A DNA stretch of 5,637 bases from Candidatus Parcubacteria bacterium (GCA_023459655.1 JAEWTE010000015.1:1-5637); one strand, 5' to 3'; counted from the first letter of the stretch, positions 1 to 5,553 are shown. The notes: generated from the letters alone by a model not told the origin. Program-made: numbers and translations.

Positions 1-330
1 AATGATCGGACTGATTATGTTTCTGGTTGTCGACCTTGTGAAGAGATCGATAATGAGCCGCAATATATGGGTCAAGATCAAACTCAGAGTTATCAGATAA
101 TTTATCGGGGAGTTAATAATGATAATAGTCAATTAGAATTGGAGTCAACCGGTAGTTCTAATGGAATTAAACGATCGATTAAATTAACTATTAATCGGAC
201 TGCTGGTTGTATCCCGGTTTGTAGTGATGGTGAAATTCAGTATCAATGTGGTTATAATAGTTGTAATGGTTTTTGTGGACAATGTGGTGCGGGAACACAT
301 TGTAGTAATTTTCAATGTGTTTCAGATTAA
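1..330 (+). CDS. C-terminal part of a secreted cysteine-rich protein (5' end outside window)
   Basis: The frame is open from the first base of the window to a TAA at 328-330, giving at least 109 residues. The ATG at 67 is internal, because the same frame continues upstream without a stop. Visible residues contain ten cysteines: a GCRPC pair near the left edge, and eight in the last 42 residues spaced C-x3-C-x8-C-x4-C-x3-C-x2-C-x5-C-x4-C. This tail resembles the short extracellular modules with CG..C...CG.C..G..C spacing found on bacterial surface proteins. Between the two cysteine groups lies a polar, beta-rich stretch ending in STGSSNGIKRSIKLTI, which resembles the C-terminal strands of type IV pilin-like (PilX/prepilin-type) proteins. 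The even cysteine count suggests disulfides and an extracytoplasmic location. The function is unknown, and an N-terminal signal or prepilin segment cannot be checked here. The gene ends 3 bases before ligA, so the two may be co-transcribed. Confidence 0.8.
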   Translation, partial: NDRTDYVSGCRPCEEIDNEPQYMGQDQTQSYQIIYRGVNNDNSQLELESTGSSNGIKRSIKLTINRTAGCIPVCSDGEIQYQCGYNSCNGFCGQCGAGTHCSNFQCVSD

Positions 331-333
331 AAT

Positions 334-2466
334 ATGAATAACGAGATATTTTTAGCTAAAGCCAGAATAGATAAATTGCGTCAACAAATTGAAGAGGCGC
401 GGTATGCTTATCATGTATTAGATAAAAATCTAATTAATGAGGGGGCTTTAGATAGTTTGAAAAATGAATTATTTCAATTAGAACAAAAATATCCTCAATT
501 CATTACTAGTGATTCGCCAACTCAGCGCGTGGCTGGTCAAGCCTCAGAAAAATTTGTTAAAGTAACTCATCAGCGTCCGATGATTTCTTTATATGATGCT
601 TTTTCTGAAGAAGATATGTTAAATTGGCAGGAACGTAATCATAATTTTTTAAAAAGAGTTTTGTCGGCTAGTTATTATGCTGAGCTTAAATTAGATGGGC
701 TAGCCATTAGTTTAAAATATGAACAAGGTTTATTAGTCCAAGGAGCAACGCGTGGTGATGGTCAAGTTGGTGAAGAAGTTACGGCTAATATACGAACGAT
801 TAATAGCTTGCCTTTACGGTTGCGTCAGCCAACGGACAGTCAATTATTAGCAATTGGTTTGACTGAAGCCGAGATAGTGGCGCTAAGAGAAGTTATAATT
901 AAAGGGACTATTGAAATTCGTGGTGAAGCGGTTCTAGCTAAAAAGACTTTAGTTGAAATTAATCAGCGCTATGCTGCTTTAGGTAAACCATTATTAGCTA
1001 ATGTTCGTAATGCGGTGGCTGGATCAATTAGGCAATTAGATCCGCGAATTACAGCGGAACGTCAATTGGATTTTTACGCTTACGATTTATTAATTGAAGA
1101 TTGGCCAAGGGCTCGCCTAATAGTTAGGCGTGATCAGGCTGACCAGCTAGCCAATTTATTGGGATTTAAAACATTAGCAGAAAACCAAGTTTGCCAAGAT
1201 TTGGCGGAAGTTTTTGAATTTTATCATCAGATAGAAAAAAAGCGAGAATCTTTAGCTATTGAAATTGATGGTCTAGTAGTTAAGTATAATGATTTAAAAT
1301 TATGGGAAGAATTGGGTGTAGTTGGTAAGGCTCCGCGTTATATGATGGCTTATAAGTTTAGTGCTTTACAGGCCACCACTATAGTTGAAGATGTAGTTTG
1401 GCAGGTTGGACGAACTGGTGTTTTAACTCCAGCGGCGGTACTTAAGCCAGTTAAGGTTGGTGGTGTGACTATTGCTCGGGCAACTTTGCATAATTTTGAT
1501 GAAATCAGGCGATTGGGTTTATTGATTGGTGATACAATTATTCTAGAACGAGCTGGTGATGTTATTCCTAAAATTGTTCAAGTTTTACCAAAATTACGAA
1601 CCGGACAAGAACAAAAGATTATTCCACCACAGTCTTGCCCCTTTTGTAACGGTTTAGTAGAGAAAATGGCCGATCAGGTTGCTTATTATTGTCCCAATAA
1701 AGATTGTTATGCGGTTAATTTAAGACGTTTGCGTCATTGGGTTAGTAAGGGGGCAGCTGATTGGGCTGGGTTTGGTCCTAAGGTTATTGAGCAATTAGCT
1801 GAACAGGGGTTAATTAAAGATATTGCTGACTTTTATGATTTGACCATTGATCAATTAAAGATATTGCCTGGACTTGGTTCCAGGTCAGCTTATAATTTAA
1901 TTACAGCAATTAATCAGCGAAAAACTTTAGCACTAGATCGGTTTATTTATGGTTTAGGAATTAGACAGGTAGGGCAAGAATCGGCTGGAGTTATTGCTGA
2001 TTTTTTAGCGAGTCGACTTAAACAATTGTCCGCTACAGACAATTTTCAGCCTGACCAATTAGTGTTGGCAGCTAATTCTTTATCTTTAGAAGATTGGCAA
2101 TCTTTGTCAGATATTGGCCCAAAGGTAGCTCAATTTTTAGTTGAATGGTTTTTGGAGCCGGTTAATATTAAATTAATTAATCGTTTATCTGGTAAAGGAA
2201 TTAGATTGTCGTGGTTAAAACAGGTTAATAATTATCAGCCATTAGCTGGTAAAACTTTTGTTTTGACTGGTAGTTTAATTGGTTTGACACGCGGACAGGC
2301 CGAGGCTACAATAAAACAAGCTGGTGGTAAAATTGCTAGCCAAGTTAATCGCCAAACTGATTATTTGGTAGTTGGTAGTGATCCAGGTAGTAAGCTAGTT
2401 AAAGCTAAGCAATTAGATATTAAGATAATTGATGAGGCTGGTTTAATTGTTTTGTTGAATAAATAA
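334..2466 (+). CDS. ligA: NAD-dependent DNA ligase LigA
   Basis: LigA seals 3'-OH/5'-phosphate nicks in duplex DNA using NAD+ in replication and repair. All domains are present in 710 residues. Domain Ia is about 1-70. The nucleotidyltransferase domain has the adenylated lysine K119 in KLDG (119-122), RGDG..GEEVT (140-150), RGEAV (196-200), DGLVVKY with K317, and APRYMMAYKF with K341. The OB fold (about 345-425) carries VGRTGVLTP and ERAGDVIPK. The zinc finger uses C435, C438, C453 and C458. Helix-hairpin-helix repeats span about 475-605 (PGLGS, YGLGIRQVG, LSDIGPKVA), and a BRCT domain spans about 636-710. It is longer than E. coli LigA (671), mainly through extra residues at about 165-190 and 562-585. 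In domain Ia, the usual D-x-x-Y-D reads E36-G-A-L39-D40. ATG 334 fits the family N-terminus and lies 3 bases after the preceding stop, without a Shine-Dalgarno motif. GatC follows 14 bases downstream. Confidence 0.97.
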   Translation: MNNEIFLAKARIDKLRQQIEEARYAYHVLDKNLINEGALDSLKNELFQLEQKYPQFITSDSPTQRVAGQASEKFVKVTHQRPMISLYDAFSEEDMLNWQERNHNFLKRVLSASYYAELKLDGLAISLKYEQGLLVQGATRGDGQVGEEVTANIRTINSLPLRLRQPTDSQLLAIGLTEAEIVALREVIIKGTIEIRGEAVLAKKTLVEINQRYAALGKPLLANVRNAVAGSIRQLDPRITAERQLDFYAYDLLIEDWPRARLIVRRDQADQLANLLGFKTLAENQVCQDLAEVFEFYHQIEKKRESLAIEIDGLVVKYNDLKLWEELGVVGKAPRYMMAYKFSALQATTIVEDVVWQVGRTGVLTPAAVLKPVKVGGVTIARATLHNFDEIRRLGLLIGDTIILERAGDVIPKIVQVLPKLRTGQEQKIIPPQSCPFCNGLVEKMADQVAYYCPNKDCYAVNLRRLRHWVSKGAADWAGFGPKVIEQLAEQGLIKDIADFYDLTIDQLKILPGLGSRSAYNLITAINQRKTLALDRFIYGLGIRQVGQESAGVIADFLASRLKQLSATDNFQPDQLVLAANSLSLEDWQSLSDIGPKVAQFLVEWFLEPVNIKLINRLSGKGIRLSWLKQVNNYQPLAGKTFVLTGSLIGLTRGQAEATIKQAGGKIASQVNRQTDYLVVGSDPGSKLVKAKQLDIKIIDEAGLIVLLNK

Positions 2467-2474
2467 ATTTGATA

Positions 2475-2492
2475 ATTAATATGAAATTAGAT
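2475..2492 (+). repeat. 18-base start-region repeat, copy 1 (gatC start)
   Basis: The sequence ATTAATATGAAATTAGAT spans the proposed gatC start codon (ATG 2481). It recurs exactly at 2792-2809 around ATG 2798 of gatA, so both proteins can begin MKLD with the same six bases upstream. The identity is directly visible; any function in initiation is inference. Confidence 0.7.
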
Positions 2493-2792
2493 ATTAAAGC
2501 CATTGAACATTTAGCGGTTTTGGCTAAGTTAAGTTTAGCCACGGGTGAGGCTGAAATTTATGGTCGTCAATTGACCGATATTTTAGGACACTTAGATCAT
2601 TTGGACGAGGCTAGTGATTTTATAGAAAAACAGCAGTTAGTTGACCAGCTTAATGATTGTCCAACCACGACAATGGCTGTTGATTTGTCAGTTGATGAGG
2701 TCATTGCTTGGCCCAAATCAGAAGTAGCCGATAGTTTGGCGATGGCTGATAGTCAGTTGGGTCAAGAGATAATTATGCCGCGGATTAAATGA
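2481..2792 (+). CDS. gatC: Asp-tRNA(Asn)/Glu-tRNA(Gln) amidotransferase subunit C
   Basis: GatC is the small subunit that wraps around GatA and stabilises the GatCAB complex. That complex amidates misacylated Glu-tRNA(Gln) and/or Asp-tRNA(Asn). From ATG 2481 the protein is 103 residues, the usual family size. It shows the typical N-terminal helix (KAIEHLAVLAKLSL), the Q-L-x-x-IL helix (QLTDILGHLDHLDE), a central VDEV segment where the family usually has RxDEV, and the ending IIMPRIK, equivalent to the family's FxVPxV. The frame also allows a TTG start at 2469, adding MIIN. ATG is preferred because MKLD(I) fits the family N-terminus and the same 18 bases surround an ATG of gatA. The start is 14 bases after the ligA stop, and the TGA stop overlaps the gatA ATG. 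No Shine-Dalgarno motif is seen. GatB, the kinase/tRNA-binding subunit, is not in the window. Confidence 0.93.
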   Translation: MKLDIKAIEHLAVLAKLSLATGEAEIYGRQLTDILGHLDHLDEASDFIEKQQLVDQLNDCPTTTMAVDLSVDEVIAWPKSEVADSLAMADSQLGQEIIMPRIK

Positions 2793-4255
2793 TTAATATG
2801 AAATTAGATCGTTTAACATTATTGGCAGCTAGGCAATTGCTGCAGGACAGGAAAGTTACTAGTCGTCAATTGACGGAATACTATTTAAATCGTTTGGAAA
2901 AATATGATGGTCAATTGAATTCTTGTTTAATGGTTGATCGAGTTGGGGCTTTGCGTCAGGCTGATCAGGCTGATCAGCGAATAGCCTTAGGAGAGTCTAT
3001 GGGGGTATTGGGTATACCATATTTAGCAAAAGACAATCTTTTAACTAAGGGGGTTAAAACTACTGCCGCCTCTAAAATGTTGGTCGATTATGTTGCTCCG
3101 TATGATGCTACAGTTATTTCTAGGTTAAATCAAGCCGGAGCAGTTCTATTGGGTAAAACTAATTTAGATGAATTTGCTCATGGCGCCTCTACTGAAAATA
3201 GTGCTTTTACTATTACTAAAAATCCTTATGATTTAACAAGGGTGCCGGGTGGTTCATCTGGTGGATCAGCGGCAGCGGTGGCTGCTGATTTTTGTGTTTT
3301 TGCTTTAGGTAGCGATACTGGTGGATCGGTTCGTCATCCAGCTAGTTTATGTGGAGTGGTTGGTTATAAGCCAAGTTATGGAGCAGTTTCTCGTCATGGC
3401 CTAATAGCTATGACTAGCTCGACCGATGTTGTTGGTGTATTGGCTAAAACAGCGGCTGATGCGGCTGCAGTTTTGCAAGTTATTGCTGGTGAAGATAATT
3501 TTGATGCTACTGCTAAAACAGTATTGGCTCCTGCCGATCTTGATTTACAAATTAACTGGTCAGCATTAAAAATTGGTTGGCCAGAAGAATATTTAATAGC
3601 CGATTTAAATCAAGCAGTACTAGCTAGTTTAATTAAAGTTAAAAACTTCTTGCAAGAGCGGGGAGCCCAAATTGTGCCAATTAGTTTACCGTCAACTAAA
3701 TATGGCGTAGCTGTTTACCACGTTATAACTTCAGCCGAACTTAGTTCTAATTTGGCTCGTTTTGATGGTCTGCGCTATGGCTATAGGCAAGCGGCTGAGA
3801 ATCTGGCTGAGACTTATTTAGCTAATCGCGGTAGTGGCTTTGGCTCGGAGCCAAAACGGCGGATTATGTTGGGAACTTATGTTTTGAGTGCTGGTCAAGG
3901 GCATTCTTATTATAATCAGGCTCAGCAAGTTCGTCGCTGGATTAGGTCTGATTTTAATCAGGCTTTTCAAGCGATAGATTTTGTATTGGCGCCAACCGTG
4001 CCTCAGCCTGCTTTTCAGATTGGTCAAAAAGTAGATAGTCCACTCAGTCTTTACCTAGAAGATATTTTATTAACGCCAGCTTCTTTGGCTGGTTTACCGG
4101 CGATTTCTTGGCCGACTGGTTGGAGTAGTGAGGGGTTGCCGATTGGTAGTCAATTAATTGGTCCGGTTGGCCATGATTATGATTTATTAACCTTAACTCA
4201 AGCTATTCAAGCAGTCTTGGTTTGTCCAGGACGGCCGTTAACTTGGGAACAATAA
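2789..4255 (+). CDS. gatA: Asp-tRNA(Asn)/Glu-tRNA(Gln) amidotransferase subunit A
   Basis: GatA is the amidase-signature subunit that hydrolyses glutamine and channels ammonia to GatB for tRNA-dependent Gln/Asn formation. The 488-residue length is normal for the family. The Ser-cisSer-Lys triad is visible: K81 in YLAKDN, cis-Ser S156 in PGGSSGGSAAA (153-163), and nucleophile S180 in GSDTGGSVRHPA. The spacings (75 and 24 residues) match those of the amidase signature family. Further GatA-specific blocks are SAELSSNLARFDGLRYG (315-331), EPKRRIMLGTYVLSAG (354-369) and LEDILLTPASLAGLPAIS (423-440). Small departures from the common consensus are RHPAS for RQPAA, EPK for EVK, and P-A-S for P-A-N before LAGLP. 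Either ATG 2789, which overlaps the gatC stop as ATGA and suggests translational coupling, or ATG 2798 (MKLDRLTL, mirroring gatC) could be the start; the outer one is listed. A CAGGCTGAT unit occurs twice in tandem at 2957-2974, encoding QADQAD. Confidence 0.96.
   Translation: MINMKLDRLTLLAARQLLQDRKVTSRQLTEYYLNRLEKYDGQLNSCLMVDRVGALRQADQADQRIALGESMGVLGIPYLAKDNLLTKGVKTTAASKMLVDYVAPYDATVISRLNQAGAVLLGKTNLDEFAHGASTENSAFTITKNPYDLTRVPGGSSGGSAAAVAADFCVFALGSDTGGSVRHPASLCGVVGYKPSYGAVSRHGLIAMTSSTDVVGVLAKTAADAAAVLQVIAGEDNFDATAKTVLAPADLDLQINWSALKIGWPEEYLIADLNQAVLASLIKVKNFLQERGAQIVPISLPSTKYGVAVYHVITSAELSSNLARFDGLRYGYRQAAENLAETYLANRGSGFGSEPKRRIMLGTYVLSAGQGHSYYNQAQQVRRWIRSDFNQAFQAIDFVLAPTVPQPAFQIGQKVDSPLSLYLEDILLTPASLAGLPAISWPTGWSSEGLPIGSQLIGPVGHDYDLLTLTQAIQAVLVCPGRPLTWEQ
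2792..2809 (+). repeat. 18-base start-region repeat, copy 2 (gatA start)
   Basis: This is an exact copy of the 18 bases at 2475-2492. It begins on the last base of the gatC stop codon and contains the second possible gatA start, ATG 2798. It gives some support to 2798 over 2789 as the used start. Confidence 0.7.
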
Positions 4256-4264
4256 TATAATTTT

Positions 4265-5041
4265 ATGACTTCTTTCAAACAAGATCGATCTCGCCGATTC
4301 TCCAATCAATTTTTATTAGTTGTTATGGCAGTTGTTTTTTTAACTTTTGTTGCATTATGGATTTATCAAAAAACGACTGATCAACCAGAGCAAGTAGTCA
4401 ATCAAGAACAATTATTGGCCGATGATTTATTAATAGCCAATCAGGCGGCTTGGCAAGAAGTTGAGTTGAATTTACAGGAAGTCCCACCAATTAGATCAAC
4501 CGATCATTTACTTGGGGCAATTGGTGCACCAGTTGAATTGATTATTTATAGTGATTTAACTGATCCTTTAGCTGCTGGATATTTACCAATTATTCATGAA
4601 TTAAAAAACCAGGTTGGTGAGACGGTGGTTATTGCCTGGCGACAGCACCCTTTGGCTGATAATCAATTAGCCAGTGAAGCAGCAGTTGCTGCTGAATGTG
4701 CTGGTCAGCAAGATAAATTTTGGGAATTTGCTAATCACTTGACAACAAGCGCTAGTCAGGAAAAGCCGTTAGATGAGTGGTTGGTTATCGCTCAAAATAT
4801 TGGTTTAAATTCAATCGACTTTGAAAATTGTTTGACTAAACCAGAAGTCCAAGCTACAATTGACAAGCAATCGGCCGAGGCCCAAGCTTTGGGAGCAATT
4901 GGCGTACCCAGTAGTTTTTTAAACAAGACTTTATTGAGTGGGGTCTATCCGTTAGCTGATTTTGTCAGCAGTGATGATCAGACCAAGTTTGGTTTATTAA
5001 AACTTGTTCAACAAGCTGCTGGTCAAACAGAAGAAGAATAA
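4265..5041 (+). CDS. Membrane-anchored DsbA-like thioredoxin-fold protein lacking the CXXC active site
   Basis: The 258 residues comprise a basic cytoplasmic N-terminus (KQDRSRR), one membrane segment at about 16-34 without a lipobox, a polar linker, and a DsbA/Thioredoxin_4-type domain from about residue 78. The family signature is clear: DHLLGAIGAPVELIIYSD (80-97), WRQHPL (125-130), EAAVAAECAGQQDKFWEF (138-155), F-E-N-C-L (186-190) and the cis-Pro loop GVPSSF (213-218, P215). However, the active site that normally reads CPFC after YSD-x-x is D100-P101-L102-A103, so both redox cysteines are missing. The codons GAT and GCT each differ from a Cys codon at two positions, so a sequencing slip is unlikely. 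The only cysteines are C145 and C189, at positions often Cys in relatives. The domain should face outside the membrane. Thiol oxidoreductase chemistry by the usual mechanism is not possible; a binding, chaperone or structural role is inference. ATG 4265 is 9 bases after the gatA stop, probably in the same operon. Confidence 0.85.
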   Translation: MTSFKQDRSRRFSNQFLLVVMAVVFLTFVALWIYQKTTDQPEQVVNQEQLLADDLLIANQAAWQEVELNLQEVPPIRSTDHLLGAIGAPVELIIYSDLTDPLAAGYLPIIHELKNQVGETVVIAWRQHPLADNQLASEAAVAAECAGQQDKFWEFANHLTTSASQEKPLDEWLVIAQNIGLNSIDFENCLTKPEVQATIDKQSAEAQALGAIGVPSSFLNKTLLSGVYPLADFVSSDDQTKFGLLKLVQQAAGQTEEE

Positions 5042-5057
5042 GCGCTTTAGCGCTTTT
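5040..5057 (+). terminator. Weak hairpin overlapping the stop codon of the DsbA-like gene
   Basis: AAGCGC (5040-5045) pairs perfectly with GCGCTT (5050-5055) across a TTTA loop, followed by only a short T run (5054-5057). It starts within the TAA stop codon and ends just before the tRNA. It could be a weak or partial terminator, or a processing or stability structure between the mRNA and the tRNA. The short stem and T run make efficient termination doubtful. Confidence 0.45.
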
Positions 5058-5058
5058 A

Positions 5059-5148
5059 GGAAGGATCGCATAGTGGTCGAGTGCGCTCGCTTGGAAAGCG
5101 AGTAGGCTGTCAAAGGCCTCCGGGGTTCGAATCCCCGTCCTTCCGCCA
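5059..5148 (+). tRNA. tRNA-Ser (anticodon GGA)
   Basis: This is a complete class II cloverleaf of 90 bases including an encoded CCA. The acceptor stem GGAAGGA (5059-5065) pairs with TCCTTCC (5138-5144), followed by discriminator G 5145 and CCA 5146-5148. The D stem is GCA/TGC (5068-5070, 5082-5084). The anticodon stem CTCGC/GCGAG (5086-5090, 5098-5102) encloses loop TTGGAAA with anticodon GGA at 5093-5095, reading UCC and UCU. A long variable arm has the stem AGGC/GCCT (5104-5107, 5116-5119), as expected for serine. The T arm is CGGGG-TTCGAAT-CCCCG (5121-5137). No convincing promoter lies directly upstream. It begins 17 bases after the preceding stop codon, so it is probably cut from the upstream operon transcript. 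A terminator begins immediately after the CCA. Confidence 0.98.
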
Positions 5149-5149
5149 T

Positions 5150-5178
5150 AAAAATAACCCTGACTAGGGTTATTTTTT
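5150..5178 (+). terminator. Strong intrinsic terminator after tRNA-Ser
   Basis: A perfect 12-base-pair stem pairs AAAAATAACCCT (5150-5161) with AGGGTTATTTTT (5166-5177) across a GACT loop, with a six-T run at 5173-5178. It closes the operon and tRNA unit one base after the CCA end. The A run on the 5' side makes it nearly symmetrical, but no minus-strand gene approaches it. Confidence 0.9.
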
Positions 5179-5204
5179 GTATTGTTTAGTTCAGGGTGTA
5201 TAAT
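5177..5204 (+). promoter_or_regulatory. Probable sigma-70-type promoter of the small membrane protein gene
   Basis: A perfect TATAAT (-10) lies at 5199-5204, with a weak -35 candidate TTGTAT at 5177-5182 and a 16-base spacer. It sits directly after the tRNA terminator, and its -35 shares two bases with the terminator's T run. A transcript starting near 5211 would have a leader of about 12 bases before ATG 5223. The location between a terminator and an otherwise promoterless gene supports it; the -35 is poor. Confidence 0.55.
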
Positions 5205-5222
5205 ATAGATAAGCTAAAATAT

Positions 5223-5477
5223 ATGGAACAAAAAGATAAAAAATATTGGTTTAAGGCCAAGACCTATGGTTATGGATGGTATCCGGCGACTTGGCAGGGT
5301 TGGTTAATTATTTTAGCCTATCTAATAATTTTTAGTGTCTTGGCTTATATTTTTGAAACTGATATAGAAAGATATTCTGATTTTTATTTTATTGCCGTTA
5401 TTTTTATTACCGGGTTATTAATATTTATTAGTTATAAAAAGGGTGAGCCAGCTAAATGGCGCTGGGGTAAAAAGTAG
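5223..5477 (+). CDS. Small two-helix membrane protein, uncharacterised, with aromatic Gly/Trp motif
   Basis: The protein is 84 residues from ATG 5223. A basic N-terminus (MEQKDKKYWFKAK) leads into an aromatic motif YGYGWYPATWQGW (15-27), then a membrane helix at about 26-44, a short acidic loop (ETDIERYSD, 45-53), a second helix at about 54-71, and a basic tail KKGEPAKWRWGKK. Charge distribution predicts a hairpin with both ends in the cytoplasm. The W-rich entry motif and the KGE-P--W-W-G tail resemble small membrane proteins I associate with Parcubacteria-like genomes; no function is known to me. A GTG start at 5196 would add nine residues but lies against the -10 box TATAAT (5199-5204), so a transcript from that promoter would lack it. 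ATG 5223 is therefore preferred. No Shine-Dalgarno motif is present. The gene appears to form its own unit between the tRNA terminator and the next CDS. Confidence 0.82.
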   Translation: MEQKDKKYWFKAKTYGYGWYPATWQGWLIILAYLIIFSVLAYIFETDIERYSDFYFIAVIFITGLLIFISYKKGEPAKWRWGKK

Positions 5478-5553
5478 ATGTTTTTAATTTGTTATTATTT
5501 CTTGTAAATTTAGGGCTTTTAAACTAAGCTATAGTTAGATTATTAATTTTTTT
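5478..5553 (+). other. Short AT-rich intergenic region
   Basis: These 76 bases lie between the small membrane protein gene and the next CDS. TATAGT at 5530-5535 could be a -10 box, but there is no -35 at suitable spacing. A weak 5-bp inverted repeat (5522-5526 with 5532-5536) is separated from a seven-T run (5547-5553) by ten bases, which is not terminator-like. No ribosome binding site precedes the ATG at 5554. I see no firm regulatory element. Confidence 0.4.

Noticed and set aside
67..69. ATG as the start of the first gene
   Set aside because: The frame is open to the left edge of the window and the upstream residues include a GCRPC pair consistent with the cysteine-rich protein, so the ATG is most likely an internal Met.
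1114..1130. Perfect 7-bp inverted repeat CGCCTAA-TAG-TTAGGCG
   Set aside because: It lies inside ligA in a normally coding segment with no T run after it; no regulatory role is supported.
1867..1884. Inverted repeat CCTGGA/TCCAGG with a 6-base loop
   Set aside because: It encodes part of the conserved PGLGS helix-hairpin-helix motif of LigA, so codon constraints explain it.
2790..2792. TGA of gatC as a recoded glycine codon (SR1/Gracilibacteria code)
   Set aside because: GatC ends normally at PRIK, and read-through would run into an out-of-frame copy of the gatA start with an early TAG. No gene here needs UGA as an amino acid.
2957..2974. Tandem CAGGCTGAT x2 as a possible repeat array or binding site
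   Set aside because: There are only two units, in frame in gatA (QADQAD), in a variable helix; this is consistent with local slippage and nothing more.
3818..4027. Open frame of 69 codons on the minus strand inside gatA
   Set aside because: It lies wholly within conserved gatA coding sequence, its product is basic and shows no recognisable family or membrane pattern, and no start signal supports it.
4256..4261. Perfect TATAAT just after the gatA stop as a promoter
   Set aside because: There is no -35 at suitable spacing, and the transcript would start at about 4268, inside the coding sequence that begins at 4265. It is likely chance in AT-rich DNA.
5003..5015. Near-perfect palindrome CTTGTT-C-AACAAG as an operator
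   Set aside because: It is within the coding end of the DsbA-like gene, with no promoter nearby for it to control.
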